Assembly: GCA_002314945.1 (NCBI GenBank)
Contig: DCHV01000032.1
Coordinates: 55,909 to 111,353 of the forward strand
From: Prevotellaceae bacterium UBA1743
GTDB taxonomy: Bacteria > Bacteroidota > Bacteroidia > Bacteroidales > Bacteroidaceae
Reading direction: 5' to 3'
Length of the DNA: 55,445 nucleotides
Part shown: piece after piece, positions 1 to 7,748 of the stretch
Layout: each line of letters opens with the position of its first letter
How positions within the stretch are numbered: position 1 is the first letter of the stretch
Notes under the pieces: model-generated
The model's input: only the letters and a program-made list of their open reading frames with translations
Databases searched by the model: none
What the model was told of the DNA's origin: nothing
Translations under genes and position numbers: made by a program

Positions 1-3000
1 CCGATAGGCATCCAACCGAGCAACTCGCTCATATCGATGTCAGTTGTCAGGACTGCCTTGCCATAGTTGTTGGTGTTGTTTACGTAGAGTGAGAACCACA
101 ACAATTCCTTGGCATTGGTAATCTGATAGTAGCCATTCTCCAATGCAGGTTCGATACCAGCAATCTTGTCGTAGAAGGAGACAGCCTTCAGAGGAGACAG
201 GTTCAGGGCTTCTTCCGTTGTGGCCGAACCACTTGTGAAGATATCCCATATACCGTTGTAGGTCTTTTCAGCTTCACTCTTTTGATCTGCGCTCAGGTAG
301 GGAGCCATGTAGTTCTGTACGAAATCATTCACGGATTCGTTAGCTCTTGCCAATGCAGTGTAAGCCTTCTGGCAAACCAGAATCTTGGGGAAGAGGGCAG
401 AGAACTTGTTGATCTGTTCGTACTTGGCCTCGGGTGTGGTTGCTGCTTCGGCAGCGGCGATACCATCCTGCAACTGCTGGCGCAATTCAGCGCTGAAGCC
501 TGGGAAGTGAGCGAAGTCTTCGTTGATCTCCACATCGTAGTTCAGAATGGTGTTGGCACGAGCCACCTGTCCGTTCAATACGTTGGTCAGGCTTTCGTCA
601 GCCTGGCTCAGGTCGCCACGGTAGAACAACTTCATGTTACCGAAGATAGTCCAGTCGTAATCGATACCTGTTCCATCAGCACGTACACCGAGTGTCAGAT
701 TTCCGTCAGTCACGTTCACCAGAATGCGGTTTACATAGCGGTTGCCCTTTACTGCGTAGCTCATGCCCTCGCCGCTGGCGGGATAGTAAGAACCGTTCAA
801 TTCGCCATCGTTGCCCAACAGGCAGTTCTCGCGATCCACTGCATTCTCGGGAGCCAGGAGGTCTTCCTGAGCGTACTGCAGGGGTACCTGCTGATCGTTG
901 GCATACAAGTATGAGAAATACAGGTGGCTGTTGTCCTTTCCGCCAGGACGAACCATACCGTTGCAGATTACCTCATATACACCATTCTTCAGGTACTTCA
1001 GTGACTGGAAGGTGTGAGAGTTGAATCTCCAGCTTTCCACTACATTGGGATTGTAACCCCAGGGAGAAGCCTTGGGATTGCCATCCCATCCGTTGACGCC
1101 GTTGCTAAAGTCAGCGTTGATCAACAGACTGGTGATGTCGGTATTGGGCTCGTATTCCGAGTTCACGATTTGCTTCCACTTTGCATCCATCCATTCGATT
1201 TCTGCATTCAACTGGGCTGCGCTCAGTTCGTGGTTGGTCGTGATATAGAGGGCACTTCCATTCAGCAGGTCCTCGTTAGGTTCTACCTCACCCTCTACAT
1301 AGTCGCGCAAGATGTCGCGCAGAGGATTCACGGCAGTAGGATCCTGGTCGAGCAGAGCCTTGATCTCATCCACCTTCATCTGATAGAGAACGTAGGCTGC
1401 TACACTGGCAGTGATGTTGTTCTTGGTCTGATTGGCCTGTGCGAATGCTGTCAGGAAGTCGTTCAGTGAATTTGTTGACTTCATTTCATTCAACTGACTC
1501 AGATAGCTCTCTACGAGTGCCTTCTCTGCTATGATTTCCTCGCTGTAGGCAGCTTCCTCAGCGTTGATGAAGTTGGTGCGGAAAGTGTTGAATGAAGCAT
1601 CGTCGTGAATGTCGCCATATTCCTCACCATAGGCATAAACCAAACCGTGGGTCTTGTCGAGTACGGGTTCAGCATCTGTGCCGATGGTCTGGAAGAAACT
1701 TGCGTTCAGGAAACTGTTGCCGTTCAACTTGTAGCACAGCGAACCATTGCCTATCTCTTCTGCGGAAATCTTGGTGATACGGCTGCCTTCCTCGTTGTTG
1801 TAGTAAGCATTCAGGTAATAGCAGTTGATGAAGGTACAATTGCCGGAGTTGCGGCTCATTGTAGTGCTGTTGGTGTCGCCGGAAACGAGGCTACCTATGA
1901 AGGCCACGTTCTCCATGGTGATACCTTCGCCAGCCCAACCGATGACACCTGCATTGGAGTGTGCAGTACTTGTTTCCAGTGTACCTGCTGCCAGCACGCC
2001 CTTCAGATAGCAACCGCTGTAGGCAATACCACCGATGGTACCTGTAGTGGAGTCACCGCTGTAGGAAGTGGTTATCTTCACGCGGCTGACTACGTTCTCT
2101 ACGCGACCACGCAGGTAACCTGCCACGGCACCGGCATAGCGCTGCTCGTTGTGGATGCCACCGTCCAAATTGATATTCTTCAGGGTGCCATACAGGGTGA
2201 CAAACATACCTGCTGCATCCTGGTTGGCACTGATGTGGAGGGTCAGGGTATGTCCCTGTCCATCGAACGTACCACTGTATTCCTTGAACATGGCGCTGTT
2301 ATCCTCAGTCTCCACGTCGGCTGTCAGACGCAGGTTGATAGCCTTGTTCTCGCTCTTGTTGATGAAATCTACCATCCACTTGTACTGAGCAGCACTGGCA
2401 ATGTTGTAGTAGCCGTCAGCCTCGGGCTGCATGTAGCCTTCCTGAGCTTCCCCACACTCGGTGCAGAAACCATCTACGTACTTGTGGTCGGGACGGTTCT
2501 GAGCAGAAGCATCGTTGGTATAGGAGCCTTCGCCCAGCACCTTGCCGTCGCAACGCATCTGTGCGGTGGTATATACCCGCTTGTGAGTATTGAAGGGTAC
2601 GGGGAACTCATCCTCGCCCAAGTTCTGGTAGAAGCGGATTTCCTTCTGGTCGCCATTCAGCATGAAGCAGACCTCACCGCTCTGTACTTGCTCGCGTGTG
2701 ATGGCAGTCGAACCGCTCATGGCGTTGTCAGACATCAACATGTTGTCGTTCTGGATGTAGTAGCAGTTCTTGAATGCACCAGCCACCTTTTCGCGACAGA
2801 TGATGTTACTGTTGTTCTGCTGAGCGTTGATCTTGTCTGCGAGAGACAGACAGTTCAGGAAAGTGGAAACGGATGAACGGTTGTAGCCGTTGATACCGCT
2901 CACACTGTACATCTCGGGTGCGTTGTACGTACCGGCAAATACCAGGTTCTCGTAGATAGAGCCAGTCCAAACCTTACCTGCGAAACCGCCATGAGTACCA

Positions 3001-3485
3001 TCACCGTTACCGTTATCTGGGAGGTTACAGTTGAAGGTGATAGTCGTCACGCAGTTGCGGATGGTACTGGAGTACTGCTCGGAGCAGACACCGCAAGCAT
3101 ACTTACCCTTGGTGGTGATGACACCATCCGTCCACAGGTTCTCCACGATACCGCCTTCCTGCAGTACGTAGATAGGGGCAGCGTCGTCAGCTACACGGTT
3201 GATGTTCACCGTCAGCTTGTGGCACTGGCCATCCAAGTGACCTTTGTAAGTGGTCAGACACTCGTTCTCGGTTACGCCCTCGATGTCCGCGGTAAAGCGG
3301 GCATTCAGATCCTGCGCACCTTCGTTGACAGCCTGAGCGAAGACTTTCCAATCATTCAGATTTCCCAAGAGGTAGAATCCCTCTCCGTCTTTCTGCAGAT
3401 CGTCGATGCCTTCGGCCATCACATTTCCTGAGGCTGCGAACACCAGTCCTACTGCACACAGGAATCTAAGAAAATTCTTTTTCAT
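1..3485 (-). CDS. Large secreted surface protein with GLUG-like repeats (partial, C-terminus outside window)
   Basis: An open frame of at least 1161 codons reads from an ATG at 3485 off the left edge without a stop. The N-terminus (MKKNFLRFLCAVGLVFA...) is a signal peptide, so the protein is exported. Three similar modules open with a D/NG-(F/Y)Y motif followed by a helix, 'LTADIE/LTADVE', and 'DGQGHTLTL'-like and 'GTLKNINLDGG'-like strands. They start near residues 30, 353 and 1113. This pattern resembles GLUG-type beta-helical adhesin repeats of Bacteroidales. A CTECG motif lies near residue 340. A beta-sandwich, possibly carbohydrate-binding, spans about 785-955, and the stretch between about 600 and 780 looks helical. 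A good promoter lies 77 nt upstream. Surface adhesion or glycan binding is inferred from architecture only; no catalytic motif was seen. Confidence 0.8.
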   Translation of the reverse strand, partial: MKKNFLRFLCAVGLVFAASGNVMAEGIDDLQKDGEGFYLLGNLNDWKVFAQAVNEGAQDLNARFTADIEGVTENECLTTYKGHLDGQCHKLTVNINRVADDAAPIYVLQEGGIVENLWTDGVITTKGKYACGVCSEQYSSTIRNCVTTITFNCNLPDNGNGDGTHGGFAGKVWTGSIYENLVFAGTYNAPEMYSVSGINGYNRSSVSTFLNCLSLADKINAQQNNSNIICREKVAGAFKNCYYIQNDNMLMSDNAMSGSTAITREQVQSGEVCFMLNGDQKEIRFYQNLGEDEFPVPFNTHKRVYTTAQMRCDGKVLGEGSYTNDASAQNRPDHKYVDGFCTECGEAQEGYMQPEADGYYNIASAAQYKWMVDFINKSENKAINLRLTADVETEDNSAMFKEYSGTFDGQGHTLTLHISANQDAAGMFVTLYGTLKNINLDGGIHNEQRYAGAVAGYLRGRVENVVSRVKITTSYSGDSTTGTIGGIAYSGCYLKGVLAAGTLETSTAHSNAGVIGWAGEGITMENVAFIGSLVSGDTNSTTMSRNSGNCTFINCYYLNAYYNNEEGSRITKISAEEIGNGSLCYKLNGNSFLNASFFQTIGTDAEPVLDKTHGLVYAYGEEYGDIHDDASFNTFRTNFINAEEAAYSEEIIAEKALVESYLSQLNEMKSTNSLNDFLTAFAQANQTKNNITASVAAYVLYQMKVDEIKALLDQDPTAVNPLRDILRDYVEGEVEPNEDLLNGSALYITTNHELSAAQLNAEIEWMDAKWKQIVNSEYEPNTDITSLLINADFSNGVNGWDGNPKASPWGYNPNVVESWRFNSHTFQSLKYLKNGVYEVICNGMVRPGGKDNSHLYFSYLYANDQQVPLQYAQEDLLAPENAVDRENCLLGNDGELNGSYYPASGEGMSYAVKGNRYVNRILVNVTDGNLTLGVRADGTGIDYDWTIFGNMKLFYRGDLSQADESLTNVLNGQVARANTILNYDVEINEDFAHFPGFSAELRQQLQDGIAAAEAATTPEAKYEQINKFSALFPKILVCQKAYTALARANESVNDFVQNYMAPYLSADQKSEAEKTYNGIWDIFTSGSATTEEALNLSPLKAVSFYDKIAGIEPALENGYYQITNAKELLWFSLYVNNTNNYGKAVLTTDIDMSELLGWMPI

Positions 3486-3561
3486 ACAGAATTTGTTTTA
3501 AATAAGTTAATAATAATTGGTTTTTATAGTAAATAATATGATTTTTCGAGTAATAGCGCCA

Positions 3562-3593
3562 CAAAGATATACATTAATATTATATGGTACAAA
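3562..3593 (-). promoter_or_regulatory. Bacteroidetes-type promoter for the large surface protein
   Basis: On the minus strand TTTG (3593-3590) is followed after 20 nt by TATCTTTG (3569-3562). This matches the -33/-7 consensus of the Bacteroidetes primary sigma factor and points at the ATG at 3485. The transcript would carry a leader of about 70 nt. Confidence 0.7.
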
Positions 3594-3769
3594 TTTTCCT
3601 GCGTTTTTTTTATTTTTTATATTTTTGCGGTCTTTTACTTATCTGAAAACTGTTCCCTTGACACTTGTCATCTATAGAGTGAAAAACAGAAATAGCAGGT
3701 TCCTGTCACAAAATCAAAATTCAGAAAAGTATTATTCAGTTGATTTTCAGTAGATTGTTAATTCTCAAG

Positions 3770-4037
3770 GCGTGACAGCGTGACAGCGTGACAGCGTGAC
3801 AGAGGGTTTTTCGCAAAAATGAAAAACACCGACATGATCATGTTCATGTACCTCCTCTATGCGTGGGGGGGATTTAGAGGGGGTTTTTGTTTAAGAAAAA
3901 ATATACAAATTAATCTTCTTATAAATAATATATATATATATATATAAGGTATTTATGCTGGGGTCATCGCCGTGTCGGTGTTTTCCAAAACTGAAAACAT
4001 CGTCTGTCACGCTGTCACACTGTCACGCTTGTCACGC
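3770..4037. repeat. Long inverted repeat made of tandem octamers (GCGTGACA)
   Basis: The left arm (3770-3834) begins with four perfect tandem copies of GCGTGACA and ends in AACACCGACA. The right arm (3973-4037) begins TGTCGGTGTT and ends in four inverted octamers TGTCACGC, one of them TGTCACAC, with one extra T before the last. Both arms are 65 bp, and they bracket a 138-bp AT-rich centre with a (TA)n run near 3928-3949. The arms could fold as a long imperfect hairpin or cruciform. No protein-like reading frame was recognised inside. It lies in the 765-bp gap between the divergently transcribed genes at 3485 and 4251. Confidence 0.85.
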
Positions 4038-4044
4038 AAAATCG

Positions 4045-4154
4045 TGTCGGAAACCAAGAATTTTGTCCTTGAAAAAAAAATATTTGTGCCTCGAAAAAAA
4101 ATTATTTTCTCCTCGGAAAATTTATTTTTTGACCGTGGAGTATTTTCAAGCCTC
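4045..4154. repeat. A-rich tandem repeat with 22-bp period
   Basis: Starts at 4045, 4067, 4089, 4111 and 4133 are exactly 22 bp apart. The units share a core like CCTCGGAAAA followed by A/T runs; the first and last units are the most diverged. Phased A-tracts every two helical turns predict intrinsic curvature, about 50 bp upstream of the promoter at 4202-4232. The rest of the 3486-4250 gap holds the inverted repeat, the two promoters and no recognisable gene. Confidence 0.6.
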
Positions 4155-4201
4155 TTCCCCCCCCAATTTGGATTATTTTGCAAAAAATAACAACAATTCT
4201 A

Positions 4202-4232
4202 TTTGCGTTAACCAATTAATGATGTATCTTTG
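4202..4232 (+). promoter_or_regulatory. Promoter of the methyltransferase-like gene; decides its start
   Basis: TTTG (4202-4205), 19 nt, then TATCTTTG (4225-4232) is a near-ideal Bacteroidetes promoter. A TTG codon in frame with the downstream gene lies inside the -7 box at 4230, so translation must begin at the ATG at 4251. That leaves a leader of only about 12 nt. Confidence 0.8.
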
Positions 4233-4250
4233 CGAAAATTTTTTTCAATT

Positions 4251-5258
4251 ATGTTCGCAAATTCAACTGACTTAAGAAATTTCATTCTCTCCTCGCACGA
4301 GACAGTAGCACTCCCCGTCCTTACACATTTAGGTATCGAAATGGCAGGGCATACTGTGAAAGAGGCCGTGAAGAATGCCGAGGTACATGCCTTGGCCGTG
4401 AAGACTCTGTCTGATCATTATACTGCCATTGCTTCGACGATGATTATGGATCTAACGGTGGAAGCAGAGGCATTTGGCGCCAAAGTGGAATTTACCAGTG
4501 ATGACGTGCCCAACGTAAGTGAACGTCTCGTATGCGATGCAGCCAGTGTGGAAGCTCTGCAGGTGCCAGGACTTGATGCGGGGCGCGTACCTGTATATCT
4601 GCATGCCAACGAACTGATTGCCGCCAATGCTACGAAACCTGTATTCTCGGGTTGTATCGGTCCTTTCTCTCTCGCTGCGCGCCTGTATGACATGAGCGAA
4701 CTGATGATGGCCCTCTTTATCGATCCTGATACAGCTCACATGTTGTTGGAGAAATGTACACAGTTTATTACCGCTTATTGTCAAGGATTGCGCAAGGCAG
4801 GGTCTAACGGTGTGGTGATGGCCGAACCTGCAGCTGGTCTTCTATCTGCCGAACAATGTGATGAGTTCTCTTCCGCCTATGTGCGCGATATAATTAATAA
4901 GGTACAGGATGATAATTTCGGCGTTATACTGCATAACTGTGGAAGCAAGGGGCATTGTACCGCTTCGATGATTTCTACCGGCGCCATGGGCCTGCATTTC
5001 GGTAACGAGACGGATATGGTGGAGGTGCTGGAGAATTGTCCTGAAGATATTCTGGTGATGGGTAATCTGGATCCCGTGTCGGTGCTGAAGCAGGGGACTC
5101 CCGACAGTGTGTATGCCAGCACCATGGAACTGCTCCAGAAATGTGGTAAATACCGCAATTTCGTCTTGTCATCGGGTTGCGATGTGCCACCTCATACTCC
5201 ACAGCAGAATATCGATGCCTTCTATAGGGCATTGAACGATTACAACCAGGAAAAATAA
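4251..5258 (+). CDS. Uroporphyrinogen decarboxylase-family protein, likely zinc methyltransferase (MtaA/CmuA-like)
   Basis: The product has 335 residues starting MFANSTDLRNF. Its sequence follows the uroporphyrinogen decarboxylase fold as used by corrinoid-dependent methyltransferases. The motif HNCG (H228, C230) and a later cysteine in SSGCDVPPHTP (C310) form an H-x-C-x79-C pattern. This matches the zinc-binding signature that activates a thiol acceptor in MtaA/MtbA-type enzymes and is not needed by true HemE. 'MGNLDPV' is typical of the family. No corrinoid-binding protein gene is next to it, so the methyl donor and acceptor are unknown. A LacI-type regulator follows after 19 nt and is probably co-transcribed. 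Family assignment is secure; substrate is not. Confidence 0.8.
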   Translation: MFANSTDLRNFILSSHETVALPVLTHLGIEMAGHTVKEAVKNAEVHALAVKTLSDHYTAIASTMIMDLTVEAEAFGAKVEFTSDDVPNVSERLVCDAASVEALQVPGLDAGRVPVYLHANELIAANATKPVFSGCIGPFSLAARLYDMSELMMALFIDPDTAHMLLEKCTQFITAYCQGLRKAGSNGVVMAEPAAGLLSAEQCDEFSSAYVRDIINKVQDDNFGVILHNCGSKGHCTASMISTGAMGLHFGNETDMVEVLENCPEDILVMGNLDPVSVLKQGTPDSVYASTMELLQKCGKYRNFVLSSGCDVPPHTPQQNIDAFYRALNDYNQEK

Positions 5259-5277
5259 CTATAAACACACTACCGAT

Positions 5278-6291
5278 ATGAAGAAAGTTACACTACAGAA
5301 AATTGCCAAGGAGCTTGGCTTTTCCATCTCTACCGTGTCTCGCGCCTTGTCTGGCGATGATTCCAATGTGAATCGTGATACGATGCGCTACATCCAGCAG
5401 TCTGCCATCAGTATGGGCTATCAGCGCGATACCACTGCTGTGTCGTTCCGTAGCAAACGTTCTTTCACTATCGGCATGATTGCACCTAAGTTGGAGGCTT
5501 CGTTCAGCCTCGATGTGCTGACCCATGCCTCCAGAATCTTACGTCAGCATGGCTATATCTGCATTACGATGATCTCCCATGAAGATTCTGATACGGAGAA
5601 GTTCAACCTCTCGATGATGGAACAATATCATGTGGATGGTGTCCTGATGAATATTTGCGATGAGAGTAAAAATATTTCACATTGCAAACGTTTGCAGGAG
5701 AGAGGCGTTCCCGTGGTTTTCTTCGATCGTACTCTGAAATCAGAGGATGCTACTCAGGTGTGTATCGATGATTATGGTAAAGCGTGTGAGATGACGGAGT
5801 TCCTGCTGTCCAACGGTCGGAAAAACATCCTCTTCTTGTCCGGCCCCGAACGAATATACAATAGCGAACAGCGATTGAAAGGATTCCGAGACACACTGGA
5901 GAAACACGGAATTTCCTTTGATGAACGCTACGTGCAAGATGGTGGAATAGATGCTGAATCGGGAAAGGATGCCTTGAAGCAATTCCTGAACTATGGCCTT
6001 CCGTTCGATGCTGTATTCGGCTTTACCGAGATGCCAGTAATTGGTGTGAAGAATCTTTTACAGTTGCATAATTACAGAATACCTCAGGATGTAGCTCTCT
6101 GCAGCTTCTCTGGCTCCGTAGTGAGCAAACTGGTGTATCCTACCGTCACTTCCATCGAACAACCCACCGAAGAAATGGCCAAAGCTGCTTGCAAAATGCT
6201 CTTGGCACGTATCGAGGATCCCGAGCTACCTGCCGAAAAAGTGGTGTTGGAAGGTAAGCTCATCAAACGCAATTCCACTGGGTCGATTTGA
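5278..6291 (+). CDS. LacI-family transcriptional regulator
   Basis: This is a 337-residue protein with the classic LacI N-terminal helix-turn-helix (VTLQKIAKELGFSISTVSRA, residues 4-23). A hinge region including MGYQ precedes a periplasmic-binding-protein-like effector domain (about 62-337) containing 'GVLMNICDES', 'VPVVFFDRTL', 'GRKNILFLSGPE' and a C-terminal 'TSIEQPTEEMAKAA'. It starts 19 nt after the methyltransferase-like gene, so the two probably share the promoter at 4202-4232. LacI regulators normally sense sugars, so its pairing with a methyltransferase is unusual; it may instead control a distant sugar regulon or itself. It was not possible to recognise its operator with confidence. 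Confidence 0.93.
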   Translation: MKKVTLQKIAKELGFSISTVSRALSGDDSNVNRDTMRYIQQSAISMGYQRDTTAVSFRSKRSFTIGMIAPKLEASFSLDVLTHASRILRQHGYICITMISHEDSDTEKFNLSMMEQYHVDGVLMNICDESKNISHCKRLQERGVPVVFFDRTLKSEDATQVCIDDYGKACEMTEFLLSNGRKNILFLSGPERIYNSEQRLKGFRDTLEKHGISFDERYVQDGGIDAESGKDALKQFLNYGLPFDAVFGFTEMPVIGVKNLLQLHNYRIPQDVALCSFSGSVVSKLVYPTVTSIEQPTEEMAKAACKMLLARIEDPELPAEKVVLEGKLIKRNSTGSI

Positions 6292-6300
6292 TCTCAGAGG

Positions 6301-6556
6301 GGGCATTTCGCTCACTTATTCGTAACTCTGGGCTTCGCTCGAAGTTACTCACGTTGACCTGCGGTCGATTATTGTCGCGACTCGGCCAAATGAAAGTGAA
6401 CTTTCCTTTGGCTCTCGCTGCTCCAATAATTCGGATTTATCCAAATAAATTTGGTAAATCCCTCGCTAAATCGTAACTCTGGGCTTCGCCCGAAGTTACT
6501 CTCGTTCGGAAATGCTTAAATAAATTTGGCATTTCGCTCACTTATTCGTAACTTTG
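6301..6556 (+). repeat. Promoter-bearing repeat element, three copies (two decoys, one intact)
   Basis: Three related units end at 6330, 6481 and 6556 in CGTAACTCTG, CGTAACTCTG and CGTAACTTTG. The last is an intact -7 box; the first two carry T-to-C at the same place and are each followed by a hairpin (GTAACT 6322-6327 with AGTTAC 6343-6348; GTAACT 6473-6478 with AGTTAC 6494-6499) around GGGCTTCGCCC or a variant. Units two and three have a core AAATAAATTTGG enclosed by complementary arms (6433-6461 and 6509-6535) that differ in sequence but still pair. The intergenic stretch 6292-6575 is filled by this element. A related copy is at 35194-35312. Confidence 0.8.
6525..6556 (+). promoter_or_regulatory. 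Promoter of the histidine operon (third unit of the repeat)
   Basis: TTTG (6525-6528), 20 nt, TAACTTTG (6549-6556) fits the Bacteroidetes consensus. The next gene starts at 6576, giving a leader of roughly 10-15 nt. It likely drives the eight-gene unit ending at 13734. No histidine-rich leader peptide or attenuator was seen. Confidence 0.75.
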
Positions 6557-6575
6557 CACGATTTATTTATTTATT

Positions 6576-6878
6576 ATGGTAAAACACATCGTTTTGTTTC
6601 AGTTGAAAGAGGGGATGGACCCTCAGGAAAAGAGGTTGGTGATGGATACTTTCCGCACTGGAATTTTGGCTCTGCCTTCTGTCATGCCCTTTATCCAACA
6701 TGTGGAGGTGGAATTCAATATCAACCCTCAGGAGAAGTATGATATTGCTTTGTATAGCGAGTTTGCAACTTTCGAAGATATGAAGGCATACGCTGTCCAT
6801 CCCGACCATCTCGCTGTAGCCGGTCTGTTGAAACCTCATGTAGCTAACCGTGCTTGCACGGACTATGAAACAAAATAA
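6576..6878 (+). CDS. Dabb-domain (stress-responsive A/B barrel) protein
   Basis: The 100-residue product MVKHIVLFQLKEG... covers a complete dimeric alpha-beta barrel (Dabb) domain. It has the typical opening 'KHIVLFQLK', the central 'VEVEFNINPQEKYDIAL' and the conserved histidine-containing 'AVHPDHLAV' near the end. The biochemical role of such small proteins in Bacteroidales is not established. It is the first gene after the repeat-borne promoter and lies 18 nt before hisG, so it is transcribed with the histidine genes. A link to histidine synthesis is only suggested by position. Confidence 0.85.
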   Translation: MVKHIVLFQLKEGMDPQEKRLVMDTFRTGILALPSVMPFIQHVEVEFNINPQEKYDIALYSEFATFEDMKAYAVHPDHLAVAGLLKPHVANRACTDYETK

Positions 6879-6896
6879 TCTAAAGAACTTCTAATT

Positions 6897-7748
6897 ATGT
6901 TACGTATAGCAGTACAATCCAAGGGCCGTCTCTTTGAGGATACAATGGCCCTCTTGTCAGAAGCCGGTATCAAGGTGAGCAGCAGTAAGCGCACCCTGCT
7001 GGTTCAGAGTAGTAATTTCCCTATCGAGGTGCTTTACCTGCGCGATGACGATATTCCACAAAGCGTGGCAAGTGGCGTGGCAGACCTGGGTATCGTGGGG
7101 CAGAATGAATTCGAGGAACGTCAGGAGGATGCAGAAGTGATTCGCCCCCTTGGCTTCAGTAAATGCAGACTCTCGTTGGCTATCCCCAAGGCCGCAAATT
7201 ACACGGGTCTGCAGTGGTTCGAAGGCAAGAAGATCGCCACGTCATATCCTGGCATTCTACGTCGTTTCATGCAGAAGAATCACATCGCAGCCGATATCCA
7301 TGTCATCACCGGCTCTGTTGAAATCAGCCCAGGTATTGGTCTGGCCGATGGTATCTTTGATATCGTAAGCAGTGGAAGCACTTTGGTGAGCAACAATCTT
7401 GCCGAGGTGGAAGTGGTGATGAAGAGCGAAGCTCTGCTCATTGGTAACAAGGACATGTCGGAGGAAAAACGTGCCGTATTGGAAGAACTCCTCTTCCGTA
7501 TCGAGGCAGTGAAGAACGCCGAGGATAAGAAGTATGTCCTGATGAACGTGCCTACCGACAAAGTAAACGAGGTGGTAGCAATTCTGCCTGGTGCCAAGAG
7601 CCCCACTGTGATGCCCTTGGCGACAGAAGGGTGGAGTAGCGTGCACACGGTAATCGATGAGAAGCGTTTCTGGGAAATCATACGACAATTGAAGGACTTG
7701 GGTGCCCAGGGAATCCTGGTTGTACCCATCGAAAAGATGATACTCTGA
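6897..7748 (+). CDS. hisG: ATP phosphoribosyltransferase, long form
   Basis: HisG catalyses the first step of histidine synthesis, joining ATP and PRPP to phosphoribosyl-ATP. The 283-residue length fits the long form with a C-terminal regulatory domain for histidine feedback (about residues 210-283, ending 'GAQGILVVPIEKMIL'). Other family features are the opening 'LRIAVQSKGRLFEDT', 'SGVADLGIVGQNEFEE' and the PRPP-binding 'DGIFDIVSSGSTL'. Its TGA overlaps the ATG of the next gene (TGATG), which indicates translational coupling. The enzyme is cytosolic and needs no HisZ partner. Confidence 0.97.
   Translation: MLRIAVQSKGRLFEDTMALLSEAGIKVSSSKRTLLVQSSNFPIEVLYLRDDDIPQSVASGVADLGIVGQNEFEERQEDAEVIRPLGFSKCRLSLAIPKAANYTGLQWFEGKKIATSYPGILRRFMQKNHIAADIHVITGSVEISPGIGLADGIFDIVSSGSTLVSNNLAEVEVVMKSEALLIGNKDMSEEKRAVLEELLFRIEAVKNAEDKKYVLMNVPTDKVNEVVAILPGAKSPTVMPLATEGWSSVHTVIDEKRFWEIIRQLKDLGAQGILVVPIEKMIL

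Noticed and set aside
1605..2876. A 423-codon open frame on the plus strand.
   Set aside because: It is antisense to the large surface protein, lacks any family motif, and arises from the biased codon use of the gene on the other strand.
3770..4037. A CRISPR array or a DnaA-type chromosomal origin.
   Set aside because: The octamers are contiguous without spacers, no cas genes are nearby, and no DnaA-box cluster was seen.
4230..4250. A TTG start giving seven extra residues to the methyltransferase-like protein.
   Set aside because: The TTG is part of the -7 promoter box (4225-4232), upstream of the expected transcription start.
3955..4275. Short frames (up to 106 codons) across the inverted octamer repeat.
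   Set aside because: Their translations are low-complexity products of the octamers and A tracts, with no conserved features.
6292..6575. A histidine attenuator or leader peptide before the his operon.
   Set aside because: The hairpins there belong to the repeat element upstream of the promoter, and no His-codon run was found.
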